Shown: one piece after another, positions 33,819-41,728 of the stretch
Layout: every line of letters starts with the position of its first letter
Numbering within the stretch: position 1 is the stretch's first letter
Assembly: GCA_027451885.1 (NCBI GenBank)
Contig: DAIDHX010000138.1
Location: 1 to 41,728 of the forward strand
DNA: 41,728 nt
Direction of reading: 5' to 3'
DNA from: Planctomycetales bacterium
GTDB lineage: Bacteria; Planctomycetota; Planctomycetia; Isosphaerales; Isosphaeraceae
Translations under genes and position numbers: made by a program
The notes under the pieces: model-generated
Databases searched by the model: none
What the model saw: the letters and a program-made list of their open reading frames with translations, nothing else
What the model was told of the DNA's origin: nothing

Positions 33819-34394
33819 TCAAGCGTCTGGCTTCGGCGATGGCGGCTCATTCCCCTGATCGAGGCGGGATTCCACCTGCACGTTCGCCTGGCCGCCTTTG
33901 AAGAAGAGCTGAAGCAGTTTTCCCTCGCCGAGAACCCGGCCCGTTTCCCAGCATGCAAAGAGGGGAACCAGGGCAACCAGCAGGACTAGCACGCGCGCCA
34001 GGATTTCCCAGATCCCCTCGGCCACGATCTTTCCAATCACTTCCTGTAAGCCGTGCCCGTGCCAGAGGCCGGAAAGCAGGTGCTCGAGCGTCGTGAAGAC
34101 CAGCACAAGAAAGCTGAAACTGACTGTCTTGTAGATGGTTGGGATGATGAGCGGGCGATCGTCGAAGCGTTCTCCGAGATGGAGCATCCGGCCCAGGATG
34201 ATCACCTTGGCCAGAACGAGCGCTTCGATGATGTTGAAGCCGAAATGGAAGTAGTCGACCTTGTACTCAGCCAGAATCAACTGCCGGTACAACGTGAAGG
34301 AACCGAGCAAAAAAATGAAGTAGGCGGAGACCAGGAAAACGGTCCTGGTCTCCTCCACGATTTTGACCCGGGCATTTGCGATTTTGGAATCCAT
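33819..34394 (-). CDS. four-helix membrane protein of unknown function
   Basis: A 191-aa membrane protein with four hydrophobic segments: VFLVSAYFIFLLGSFTLY, FGFNIIEALVLAKVIILG, TVSFSFLVLVFTTLEHLL and ILARVLVLLVALVPLFACW. The C-terminal tail is charged and cytoplasmic by the positive-inside pattern. No catalytic motif is evident. ATG 34394 is used; a GTG codon lies directly before it. It sits between the second dehydratase and the carrier protein genes, 53 bp after the former, so it may hold or export the lipid product. That role is inference. Confidence 0.8.
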   Translation of the reverse strand: MDSKIANARVKIVEETRTVFLVSAYFIFLLGSFTLYRQLILAEYKVDYFHFGFNIIEALVLAKVIILGRMLHLGERFDDRPLIIPTIYKTVSFSFLVLVFTTLEHLLSGLWHGHGLQEVIGKIVAEGIWEILARVLVLLVALVPLFACWETGRVLGEGKLLQLFFKGGQANVQVESRLDQGNEPPSPKPDA

Positions 34395-34447
34395 CACCGG
34401 CTGCCCTGGACGAGAGGGAGTAACGAGGGCTCCGGCCTGAAAGCGGA

Positions 34448-35020
34448 TCAGGAAAGCTTGGCAGTGTCGGCCAGGAGCGTCTTGCGAGAGATTGCCCGAG
34501 CACCAACCGATCCCTTGAGGAGGGTCGAGTGCAGCTCGCGCAGACCGGTCACGATATTCGCGTCGGTTCCATGCAGAGAGGGATTGCGGTCGCGCAGATT
34601 GTAGCGTGTGAGGGTGAAACGGCCCTTCACCATCTCCTGCCCCTCAATGATCCCACACCCCTTGAAAGTACACTCTGCGCCGTCGCATGAGGTGAGTTCG
34701 ACACGCAGCTCGAGCCTGCGTCCCGGCTCAACGAAGCTGCCGTACTTGATGGTCTTCGCCTGCTTGAGTACGACCACGCTGTGTGCGAAATCTTCCATCT
34801 CGCGAATCAACCACCCGCCCGCCTGCGTGAGCGCCTCGAGCATCAGCACGCCGGGCATGACCGGGAATCCCGGGAAATGATCGCTCAGGTATTCCTCAGC
34901 GAGTGAGAGATTCTTCACAGCCGTCAGCGAAGGGCATGGCGACGAAAAGGTTTGCGTCCCGCCCAGGCGTTGCCCCTGGGTCTGAACTTCGAGAATACGA
35001 TCAATCAAGACGAAGCGCAT
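34448..35020 (-). CDS. FabZ-like 3-hydroxyacyl-ACP dehydratase 2
   Basis: A 190-aa hot-dog protein with SDHFPGFPVMPGVLMLEALTQAGG: catalytic His48 and Glu62. It has about 14 more residues before the active site than the first copy and a C-terminal extension of about 45 residues. YGSFVEPGRRLELRVEL matches the substrate-tunnel strand of FabZ. GAGG six bases before ATG 35020 supports the start. It is the first gene of the minus-strand acyl-chain run. Confidence 0.88.
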   Translation of the reverse strand: MRFVLIDRILEVQTQGQRLGGTQTFSSPCPSLTAVKNLSLAEEYLSDHFPGFPVMPGVLMLEALTQAGGWLIREMEDFAHSVVVLKQAKTIKYGSFVEPGRRLELRVELTSCDGAECTFKGCGIIEGQEMVKGRFTLTRYNLRDRNPSLHGTDANIVTGLRELHSTLLKGSVGARAISRKTLLADTAKLS

Positions 35021-35345
35021 GGCAATCCTCGATGTCGTTCAGAGTTGTCCGACGCATGGGGACCAGGTTTGGATCGAGCTTGAGCCCACCTGCCGCACCC
35101 ATCGTAGCGAGCGTCTGAATCGCGCGGCAAGGCCGACGATCGCCCCAGTCAGCGATCACCCGCTCGTGATTAGCTTACAACGCGCCGGGGTCGGGTCAAA
35201 ACCTTGGCGGCTTTCACCTCGATCGATTCCGTAATATACTTCAGATATTGAGGATCGGGTTGGATTCTCCGGCTCGAAATCGGTTGCGGGCCGCATCCAC
35301 CGCGGGCGCGCGTCGAAGTATTTGGATGGAGTCGAACGGCCGTTG
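35021..35345. other. divergent intergenic region
   Basis: This 325-bp gap separates the minus-strand dehydratase from the plus-strand propeller gene and should contain both promoters. Only the plus-strand promoter listed separately is convincing. No open frame in the gap looks like protein. Confidence 0.5.
35213..35240 (+). promoter_or_regulatory. sigma70-like promoter for the propeller gene
   Basis: TTCACC (35213-35218, 4 of 6) and TATACT (35235-35240, 5 of 6) with a 16-bp spacer, about 105 bp before ATG 35346. Confidence 0.4.
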
Positions 35346-37148
35346 ATGCACGCATTTGCATGCACTCTACTCCTGGCAATGATTGCTCAGCCTCAGCCGG
35401 CCTCGCCTGCGCTGGGATCCCCCGTCTCCTGGGCGCCGGATGGTCGCTGGGTTGCTTTCTGGCAGACCATTGAACGGCTTGAACCCCCCCCGGCAGGATC
35501 GCCATCGAACCCGAAAATCCAGCAAATCTGGGCAACGGAGATCGCGAGCAGACGTTGCTCGCTCATCGAGGAATCCTCCTGGCCGCTCACCGCGCCTTCC
35601 TGGGGACCGACTGGACGGCTGCTCGCATTCGGCCGGTTTGTGCCTCGCGACGGTGAATCGCCTGGCCCGATCGTCCGCGGGCGATTCGAAGTTGTTGTGA
35701 TGAGCGTGCGGCAACCGATGCGCCGCTTCGTCGTGCAGAGCTCGATGGTTCTGGAGCGACCGCGGACGTCGGAGTGGGGCGAATGCAGCATCTCCTGGAG
35801 CGGCGACGGTGTGTTTCTGGCCGTCACCATCCCGGCTCGGACTCCGTCCGTGGCGATCTTGAATGCCCAGAAAGGCGACGTCGTACGTCTGCTCGAGCGT
35901 GCGCGTGCCCCGATCTGGTCGCAGGATGGTTCCGTACTCGCCTTCCTGAGCTCGGAGCTTTCAGGAGAGTCGGTGGAATACGTTGAGCGAACGGGAGCGG
36001 GCATCTCCGCGGAGCGACACCGGGTGATGAGCAGCGGCGTTTGCTCGGCCCCTCGTTTCGGAGACAATCCCCACGAGTTGGTTGTCGTGCATCGCAAGCC
36101 CACGGGGCGCGGGGCCGATTTTCTGGAATTGTTCCGGGCGATCCCGACGGGTCCCATTCGAACCCCGATTGCGGAGCTCGGCTTCGCTCGCGACGCGCCT
36201 GGCCTGCGTGAGCTCACCGCGTTTGACCTCTCCCCGGACGGCGACCGCTACCTCGCGGCGGCCGGGCAGCCCAATGGCGATTGCGCCCTGATCTGGGGAA
36301 GCGCGCGTGAGCGGCATGTGTTCAAACGGTTCTTCGTGCTGGACCCGAGCCTTGCTCCGACGTCCTTCGCGCTTTCTCCGGACGGAGTCTCGGCCGCGTT
36401 TCGGTTGGGAACCGTGCACGATCCCGGGCTGGTCGGCGTGATCGACCTGACAACCGAGGACACCTGGCCGATCGTGCCCAATGCAACTTCCGCCAATGCC
36501 TGGCGTTCGTTATTTCTTGGTCGGATTGAGCGTCTACTGCGGCAGGCGCGGGGCGATGGGCTGGACGCGGCGAAGTCGAGGCTCTCTGCCCTGCCCTTGC
36601 CCGAAGAGCTGGAACTGCGCCCTGACCTTGCTGGACGAATGACCCGGCTTGCAAACCTGGGGCTCGCCCTTGACCGCCAATCCGCCAGGCAGGGCGAATC
36701 GCACTCAGGATCACGGGAGGAGCTCGAAAACCGGATCACGCTCGAATACCTGGCAGGCGCCCATGCTTCCGCCCTCGAAACTTTGGAGCGACTCCGGCCG
36801 AGTCTGGAAGATCGCGCGGACCGACTGTCTCTCCTGAAGCTCCGGGTTCAGGTGCTCTGGGCCAAAGGGGATCTTGCCGAGGCGGAGTCTCTGGTGAGGG
36901 AGCTCATCGCCAGGGAGGGAGATTCGATGCGCATCGTGGAGGATACACCCGCGGGGCCTTTGATCACGGACGAGCGCACCAGGGATCAGGCGTGGTTGCA
37001 TCAGGCGGCTGCGCGGATCCAGGCCGCCCGGGTGAATCCTACGCCCGCTCAGGCGGAAAGCCCCAGGTCAGATCCGTCTCCTGCGATTGAGCTCGAACAG
37101 CTTCTTGCACCATTCGAGCTGCCTAACACCCGGCGTGAGCGTCCCTGA
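35346..37148 (+). CDS. secreted WD40-like beta-propeller protein with helical C-terminal repeats
   Basis: A 600-aa protein with an N-terminal signal peptide (MHAFACTLLLAMIAQPQPAS). Repeats of the PD40/TolB type follow: SWAPDGRWVAFW, SWGPTGRLLAFG, SWSGDGVFLAV, IWSQDGSVLAFL, DLSPDGDRYLAA and ALSPDGVSAAFR. From about residue 390 the protein is helical, with TPR-like units (EYLAGAHASALETLERLRP, KLRVQVLWAKGDLAEAESLV). Such proteins usually act as binding scaffolds in the periplasm. TTG 35322 is an upstream in-frame start, but ATG 35346 begins directly at the signal peptide. It converges on the M28 peptidase gene, 18 bp away. Confidence 0.85.
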   Translation: MHAFACTLLLAMIAQPQPASPALGSPVSWAPDGRWVAFWQTIERLEPPPAGSPSNPKIQQIWATEIASRRCSLIEESSWPLTAPSWGPTGRLLAFGRFVPRDGESPGPIVRGRFEVVVMSVRQPMRRFVVQSSMVLERPRTSEWGECSISWSGDGVFLAVTIPARTPSVAILNAQKGDVVRLLERARAPIWSQDGSVLAFLSSELSGESVEYVERTGAGISAERHRVMSSGVCSAPRFGDNPHELVVVHRKPTGRGADFLELFRAIPTGPIRTPIAELGFARDAPGLRELTAFDLSPDGDRYLAAAGQPNGDCALIWGSARERHVFKRFFVLDPSLAPTSFALSPDGVSAAFRLGTVHDPGLVGVIDLTTEDTWPIVPNATSANAWRSLFLGRIERLLRQARGDGLDAAKSRLSALPLPEELELRPDLAGRMTRLANLGLALDRQSARQGESHSGSREELENRITLEYLAGAHASALETLERLRPSLEDRADRLSLLKLRVQVLWAKGDLAEAESLVRELIAREGDSMRIVEDTPAGPLITDERTRDQAWLHQAAARIQAARVNPTPAQAESPRSDPSPAIELEQLLAPFELPNTRRERP

Positions 37149-37166
37149 GCCAACCACCACAGAGCT

Positions 37167-38345
37167 CTAGAGGATTGTCAGGAGCACAATGCGTGCGCTC
37201 TGAACGACGCGTGCGCGTTCATCTGGAGTGATCGAGCCGCGTTGGACAATGGGCTTGAGCATGCTGAGCGTTGAACGGATGACATAGAGCTGGGCGGTTC
37301 CGAGCTGGAGCCGATCTCGGTTGGCCTCGAGCTTTTCGAGAACATCGCGGATGGCGACGGCTTCCTCGAAGGGATTCTCGGGCTGATCGCGCCAGTTCAG
37401 GCGTTCGGGAGCACTTGCCGCTCGAGCCAGCACCTGGTGGATCACGCGGCTGATGGAGGTGAGCTTGGGGTAATCGAGGGTCTCGGGCGTATCCCGCGGC
37501 GAGTGGTAGTTGGGGCTTTCGCCGGTGGTAAAGAAGAGAAAAGGTACCTTTCGAGATCGGAAGGGTCCATAGTCACTGCGATTGAGCAGGAGCAGATCCG
37601 CGCCCAGGATTCCCAGGCTGAGGTCGCCGGGGTGTTTGGCTTCGAGAATCCAGGGGCGCAGCTCGGGTGCGTGCTCCGACCCAAGAACGAAGGCATGGTT
37701 GGGACAGACGCCCGCGAGCGAGCCGCCGATCATGTCGGCCGTGATGAACAGAGAAATCTGATCGAGCGGGATCGGCGAATGCTCGACGAAATAGCGTGAG
37801 CCGAACAGTCCAATCTCCTCGAGGTCGAAACCGATGAAGGCGACCCCTCGGCCGGGCGCTGGGCTCATGGCGAACGACCGGGCGACCTCGAGCATCATCG
37901 CCACGCCGGACGCGTTGTCATCCGCGCCCGGATAAAGCCGCCCGCGTCGAACGCCCAGATGGTCGAAATGGGCGGCGAGCACAACCCACTCGCGGGGCTG
38001 TTCGCGCCCCTTGAGAATCGCTCCCACGTTTCGGCCCGGCGGAGAATGCGCATTCAGTCCCGGCACCTTCTGGAAATAGTCGCCGTCGAAGAGCCCCGGG
38101 AGCTTGAGCGCTCGAAAACGCCCGGCAACGTAATCGGCCGCCTTTTCCCCACCCTTGCCGCTACGGCCGGCAAAATCAGGTGAAGTCAGCTCCGCAACGA
38201 TCCCCTTCAAGCGCTCTTGCTCAGGCGTGTGGACATCCTTTTCACCGGCGTCCGACCGGCCCAGCATGAACATCAACGCAAGGCTCGCCGCGAGCGCCTT
38301 GCCGATTCGCCCCCAAAGAGTTTGACCGCCCCGCGTATCCCGCAT
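37167..38345 (-). CDS. secreted M28-family zinc aminopeptidase
   Basis: A 392-aa protein with a signal peptide (about 1-33, IGKALAASLALMFMLGRSDAG). The M28 co-catalytic zinc site is intact: H126 in AAHFDHLG, D142 in PGADDNASG, E176/E177 in DLEEIGLFG, and a C-terminal His in YHSPRDTPE. M28 enzymes release N-terminal amino acids from peptides. The C-terminal 90 residues after the peptidase fold are helical. ATG 38345, with GAGAGG nine bases upstream, is preferred; the frame is open to 38432 without a signal peptide there. It is divergent from the small secreted protein gene. Confidence 0.9.
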   Translation of the reverse strand: MRDTRGGQTLWGRIGKALAASLALMFMLGRSDAGEKDVHTPEQERLKGIVAELTSPDFAGRSGKGGEKAADYVAGRFRALKLPGLFDGDYFQKVPGLNAHSPPGRNVGAILKGREQPREWVVLAAHFDHLGVRRGRLYPGADDNASGVAMMLEVARSFAMSPAPGRGVAFIGFDLEEIGLFGSRYFVEHSPIPLDQISLFITADMIGGSLAGVCPNHAFVLGSEHAPELRPWILEAKHPGDLSLGILGADLLLLNRSDYGPFRSRKVPFLFFTTGESPNYHSPRDTPETLDYPKLTSISRVIHQVLARAASAPERLNWRDQPENPFEEAVAIRDVLEKLEANRDRLQLGTAQLYVIRSTLSMLKPIVQRGSITPDERARVVQSARIVLLTIL

Positions 38346-38452
38346 GATCCGTCGCCTCTCCCGCACGAAATCGCAGTCGCCTGCCGCCTGGATTGGATTC
38401 CTGTGGCATATTCGCTTGGTTTGGGATCCCACTCCCTACACGGAGGTGTATT

Positions 38453-38794
38453 GTGTCTCGCTTCTCATGGCTCAAGGCCTCGATCCTCGCCCTCGCCTTC
38501 ACGGCGTTCGGCGGCGTCGAGTCAGCCAAGGCTCAAGACTGGACCGACTACCTGCATTGGCCGTATGTCCCGCCTCAAGTTCCCGGGAACGGCTTTGAGT
38601 ATAACGGTCTCTACGACGGCTGGTATCGCTATCCTCGCGAACAGCGGATCCTGCCTCAGATCCAGGGGCCGTATTATCGCAACGAATATGGTGGTTACCG
38701 AATCTTCGGTTTATTCCGCCATCCTCACGGCTGGCATGACTGGTCCAAGAAGAAGTTCTACCAGGGGAATCACTTCGTCCTGGACGTCTTCTGA
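38453..38794 (+). CDS. small secreted protein of unknown function
   Basis: A 113-aa protein with a clear signal peptide (SRFSWLKASILALAFTAFGG, cleaved after SAKA). The mature part is rich in Tyr, Trp and Pro (DWTDYLHWPYVPPQVPGNGF, YRYPREQRILPQIQGPYY) and has no Cys. GGAGGTG at 38442-38448 before GTG 38453 decides the start; the longer frame from 38393 would bury the signal. Tyr/Pro-rich short exported proteins of this kind recur in planctomycetes, with a possible cell-envelope role. Confidence 0.75.
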   Translation: MSRFSWLKASILALAFTAFGGVESAKAQDWTDYLHWPYVPPQVPGNGFEYNGLYDGWYRYPREQRILPQIQGPYYRNEYGGYRIFGLFRHPHGWHDWSKKKFYQGNHFVLDVF

Positions 38795-38913
38795 TCGGTT
38801 GAGCCGGCCGGCCAGTTCACGATCGAACGCGGGGCGACCATGAGTCTGGGCAGTTCTCGAGAGGCCCGGTGGGTCGCCCCATTCTGTTTTTCGAATCGAG
38901 CCCGCATCCTGTT

Positions 38914-40065
38914 CTACCCGAGCCCGAGCGCCATTTGATAATACGCCTCGGCGGCCTGATCCACCTCATCCAGGCTGATCCATTCGTCCTTGGTGTGCGC
39001 CTGGTCGATATTCCCCGGGCCGAAGATCACGCACGGGGTGCCTGACGCACCAAGCGGGCCGGCATCGGTGCCAAACGGAACTCCCCGAACCTGGGGCTGC
39101 CTGCCCGTCGCCCGCGACACCGCGCTCGAAAGCCGATCGAGCCAGGCTCCCGCGTTGCGCTCGAGCGGCGGCATGTGCACCCAGGGCTGCTCGAATTCCA
39201 CAAGCTCCAGGTTGCCAAGGGTGCTCTCGATCGCGCGCCGCACCTGCATCATGGCGTCGAGCGGCGTCTCACCGGGTATCAACCGGCGGTCGACCTCAAT
39301 CTCGCACAGGTCGGGAACGATGTTCACGCTCTGGCCGCCTTCAATCCGGCCAACGGAGAACGTGGGCGGGCCCAGGATGGGGTCGCGCATCGAACTTTCG
39401 AGCGCGGTTGCATGGGTCTCAAGCGCGCGGATCACATGGGCCATTCTGTAGATTGCGTTCCGGCCTCGGCCTGGCGACGAGCTATGGCAAGCCACGCCCC
39501 GGGTTCGGATCACCCAGCGCAGGGCGCCTTTGTGGCAGTCCACCAGGTCGAGGCTGGTTGGCTCAGCCACGATCGCCAGGTCAGCACCAAGCCGGCTTTC
39601 GGCCAGCCGCGTGGAGCCAATGTGGGTGAATTCCTCATCGACGGAAAACGCCAGGATCACGGAGGCTGCGCCCCGCGGGCGCTCGCGTACCAGGCGCTCG
39701 AACGCCATCAGCATGGCTGCCATCGAGCCCTTGACGTCGCATGATCCCCGGCCGTAGAGCCGGCCGTGCTCGAGAGTGGGCTCGAACGGTGGGATCGACA
39801 TGCCGTCAACCGGAACGGTGTCCTGATGCACCTCCAGGAGCAACAACGGACCTCGCCCGGGCGCGTCGAACCGGGCAAGCAGGTTGTCACGCCCAGGAGC
39901 AACCGAATCGCGACGGCAATCGATCCCGCGATCGCGGAGCCAGGTCTCGAGATACGATGTGACCCGCCCCTCGTGGCAGAGATCCGGATCGAGCGCCCGC
40001 CCCATGGGATTGACGCTCGGGATTGCAACCAGATCCTGCAGCAGTTTCGCGATCGCAGTTGTCAT
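38914..40065 (-). CDS. M20-family metallohydrolase (ArgE/DapE-like deacylase)
   Basis: A 383-aa cytoplasmic enzyme with the M20 two-metal site: H80 and D82 (EVHQDTVP), D110 (GRGSCDVKGSMA), general base E144 and ligand E145 (SVDEEFTHIG), an Asp/Glu in VAEPT, and a late His in GNIDQAHTKDEW. GQSVNIVPDLCEIEVDRRL belongs to the dimerisation domain. The family includes acetylornithine deacetylase and succinyl-diaminopimelate desuccinylase; the substrate cannot be fixed from sequence. The neighbouring genes (efp, small secreted protein) give no arginine or lysine pathway context. ATG 40065 is used; a TTG codon precedes it. Confidence 0.9.
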   Translation of the reverse strand: MTTAIAKLLQDLVAIPSVNPMGRALDPDLCHEGRVTSYLETWLRDRGIDCRRDSVAPGRDNLLARFDAPGRGPLLLLEVHQDTVPVDGMSIPPFEPTLEHGRLYGRGSCDVKGSMAAMLMAFERLVRERPRGAASVILAFSVDEEFTHIGSTRLAESRLGADLAIVAEPTSLDLVDCHKGALRWVIRTRGVACHSSSPGRGRNAIYRMAHVIRALETHATALESSMRDPILGPPTFSVGRIEGGQSVNIVPDLCEIEVDRRLIPGETPLDAMMQVRRAIESTLGNLELVEFEQPWVHMPPLERNAGAWLDRLSSAVSRATGRQPQVRGVPFGTDAGPLGASGTPCVIFGPGNIDQAHTKDEWISLDEVDQAAEAYYQMALGLG

Positions 40066-40078
40066 CAAGCCGCTCTGA

Positions 40079-40645
40079 TTAGGACTTCACCCGCTCGAGA
40101 TACTCGCCGGTCCGGGTGTCGATGCGAATCCGCTCCCCCGGCTTCACGAACGGCGGCACCGTCACCTTGAGTCCGGTCTCCAGCGTCGCTTCCTTGTACT
40201 GATTCGTGGCCGTCGCACCCGCAAGCGCGGGGGGCGTATCCGTTACCGAAAGCTCCACGAAATCCGGCAGCTCAATCGAGACCGGCTTCTCGTTGATGTA
40301 CTTCACCATCACCTTCGTGTTCGGCAACAGGTAGCTCATGACCGTGCCGATGACATCGGGCGGAAAGCTCAACTGATCGAACGTCTCCACATCCATGAAG
40401 ACGTGCTCGTCACCGGCCGAGTAGAGATACTCGAATTCCTTGGTCTCGACGTACGGAACCTCGATCTGGTCGACGGAGCGGAACCGCTTCTCAATGAGGG
40501 CGTTGCTATTCATGTTGCGGAGCTTCGTCTGCACCATCGCACGCAAATTGCCAGGCGTGTGATGCGCGAAATCGAGAACGACGAAATTCACGCCCTCCAT
40601 CGTGATTACCATGCCTCGTCGAATGTCAGTTGCTTTGATCATCAT
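40079..40645 (-). CDS. efp: translation elongation factor P, PGNL-loop type
   Basis: A 188-aa three-domain EF-P: KATDIRRGMVITMEGVNFVV (domain I), FEYLYSAGDEHVFMD (domain II), GLKVTVPPFVKPGERIRIDT and GEYLERV (domain III). EF-P binds the ribosome and relieves stalling at consecutive prolines. At the tip of domain I the usual PGK(G) reads TPGNLRAMV, with Asn33 where Lys34 (beta-lysylated) or Arg32 (rhamnosylated) sits in other bacteria. Neither known modification is possible at that residue. Two ATG codons are adjacent; the frame is open to a TTG at 40675, but the fold begins at MIKATDI. It lies 13 bp upstream of the M20 gene. Confidence 0.95.
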   Translation of the reverse strand: MMIKATDIRRGMVITMEGVNFVVLDFAHHTPGNLRAMVQTKLRNMNSNALIEKRFRSVDQIEVPYVETKEFEYLYSAGDEHVFMDVETFDQLSFPPDVIGTVMSYLLPNTKVMVKYINEKPVSIELPDFVELSVTDTPPALAGATATNQYKEATLETGLKVTVPPFVKPGERIRIDTRTGEYLERVKS

Positions 40646-40771
40646 GGCCGGTCGGAAAACTCCTCGCTCGCGCAACGCTTTCGTTTACAGGTCCAGATTA
40701 CCAAAATCAGGCCCAACGTAATCTAAGCGGGCCGGGGGCTCTGTGAACAGACCAGAGCGTCCGTAACGTGA

Positions 40772-41728
40772 TCATTTGTTGCCGGTCCCGCCGGCCGAGC
40801 CGGGGATGCCTGGCTGCGACTTCAGGGACAAAAGATAGGCGAGCAGATCAGCAAGCTCCGTATTTGAGAGGCCATCCACGAGGCCGTCGGGCATGAGCGA
40901 TCGAGCCGTCGTCCTGCGGGCCACGATCTCGGCCTTGGAGAGACGTTTGATCTCGAGGTCAGACCCCACGAGCTCGAGCTCGGTTGCGGTTTCGGCTCGA
41001 ACGATTCCCTGATGAACGCCGCCGCCGCGGGTTGCGACCAGCGTCGAGCGGTAGCTCGGCGCAACCACGCGCGAAGGGTCGATCACGGCATCGAGGATCG
41101 CTTGCCTGTCGTAGGTCGATCCAATCGCGCGCAGATCCGGGCCGATCCGAGCGGGACCAGGTTCCGCCGCGTGGCAGCGATAGCAACCAGGTCCGCCGGG
41201 CTCGAAGAAAAGCCGCTCGCCCGCTTTTGGATCACCGGGATGAGCCAGCGCGAACTGAGCACGTTCCTTGAGCGAGCCGGGCGTTTTGCCTGAGCCGGTG
41301 CGGGCCGTGATCAGCGCATACCGCAGAGAAAAACGCCAGGATCCCACCCCCTCGCGGGAAAGGAGAACGACTCGGTTCGCCCCCTTTTTGAGCCTGACCC
41401 TGATCAGATCGCCGCCGGGGTCGAAAGCGCGGCCGGAGGGATCCAGGAATTCGGAGACAGGTTTCTGATTGAGCGTGACGATCAGCGACCCGCTTGATCC
41501 CAGCAGGAACAATGCGTCGCAGTCGGAGGGAGCGTGGATGTCGGCGGTGGCAAACACGCACAGGTCCGCGCTTTCTCCCTCGGAGTAGCCGGCCAGCGCG
41601 CGACTTCGATCCCCCTTCCTGAGCGCATCGAGGCTCACGATCGAGCCGGCTTGCTCAGGGGGGGCTTGCCAGCTCACCCTTTCGTCGCCTGCCCCGATCC
41701 GACTCGCATTGAAATCGATCGCCGCGTC
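40772..41728 (-). CDS. planctomycete-type c-type cytochrome protein, C-terminal part (truncated by window edge)
   Basis: The frame is open to the right edge (first codons D-A-A-I-D-F-N), so only the last 318 or so residues are present; a GTG at 41677 is internal. A beta-sandwich-like region (ADIHAPSDCDALFLLGSSGS, GANRVVLLSREGVGSW) is followed by the heme-binding domain: HPGDPKAGERLFFEPG, CYRCH (CxxCH), GPDLRAIG, DAVIDPSRVVAPSYRST, and SLMPDGLVDGLSNTELADLL with the likely Met ligand. This is the Planctomycetes-specific heme-binding domain (TIGR02603 type), normally at the C terminus of large exported dehydrogenase-like proteins. The electron donor is unknown. The gene reads toward efp, with a gap of about 125 bp. 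Confidence 0.92.
   Translation of the reverse strand, partial: DAAIDFNASRIGAGDERVSWQAPPEQAGSIVSLDALRKGDRSRALAGYSEGESADLCVFATADIHAPSDCDALFLLGSSGSLIVTLNQKPVSEFLDPSGRAFDPGGDLIRVRLKKGANRVVLLSREGVGSWRFSLRYALITARTGSGKTPGSLKERAQFALAHPGDPKAGERLFFEPGGPGCYRCHAAEPGPARIGPDLRAIGSTYDRQAILDAVIDPSRVVAPSYRSTLVATRGGGVHQGIVRAETATELELVGSDLEIKRLSKAEIVARRTTARSLMPDGLVDGLSNTELADLLAYLLSLKSQPGIPGSAGGTGNK

Overview
The window is high-GC bacterial DNA that reads as a planctomycete chromosome, most likely from the Isosphaera/Singulisphaera/Gemmata side of the phylum. That placement is an inference from gene content. The content includes a planctomycete-type c-type cytochrome domain (HPxD...CxxCH...SLMPxGL), a DUF1571-like lipoprotein, a Ser/Thr kinase with a C-terminal membrane anchor, an elongation factor P with the PGNL loop tip, and several secreted proteins of no recognised family. 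No rRNA gene and no intact tRNA gene was seen.

Layout. (1) 1-9561, plus strand, ordinary chromosome: a 5'-truncated Ser/Thr kinase, a small ribbon-helix-helix-like protein, a full-length Lhr helicase, an LpxH-like metallophosphoesterase, an N-terminally anchored Pro/Ala-rich protein and a secreted HExxH metallopeptidase. (2) 9562-19620, an accessory region. It starts with a repeat-rich gap and a Phd antitoxin with a likely promoter and operator. A PIN (VapC-like) toxin gene follows, cut short by a short-sequence repeat cluster. A second cluster of the same repeat in the opposite orientation lies just before a two-gene operon: a PD-(D/E)XK-like protein and a single-chain SIR2-APAZ-MID-PIWI protein (a fused short-Argonaute defence protein). 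Behind it lie two copies of an integrase C-terminal tail, a tRNA-Leu(CAA) fragment and a third copy of the repeat. A frameshifted DUF3883-like remnant, an intact overlapping pair (DUF4365-like nuclease plus a 391-aa protein of unknown family) and an IS630-family element with a nonsense codon complete the region. It looks like a defence island that has been repeatedly invaded and eroded. (3) 19650-24425: a secreted MsrB on the plus strand, then minus-strand genes for a small basic protein, an alpha/beta hydrolase overlapping an enolase-superfamily enzyme, a NicO/RcnA-like metal exporter and a response regulator. (4) 24628-35020, minus strand: a DUF1571-like lipoprotein, a GH3-family acyl-adenylating enzyme, a membrane-anchored hydrolase, a ketosynthase, a ketosynthase-like partner lacking the catalytic Cys and one His, two FabZ-like hot-dog dehydratases, an acyl carrier protein and a four-helix membrane protein. 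Together they look like a dedicated type II fatty-acid/polyketide-like pathway. (5) 35346-41728: a beta-propeller/TPR-like secreted protein, an M28 aminopeptidase, a small secreted protein, an M20 deacylase, elongation factor P and the C-terminal part of a c-type cytochrome protein that runs off the right edge.

The most interesting locus is 11540-15471. The Argonaute-like protein keeps its SIR2 NAD-binding residues and its MID 5'-phosphate pocket but has lost PIWI catalytic residues. This fits guide-directed NAD depletion followed by abortive infection. The gene directly upstream overlaps it by one base and encodes a nuclease-fold-like protein that is not part of the described fused SIR2-Ago systems I know. 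A second candidate is the overlapping DUF4365 / 391-aa pair at 16701-18399.
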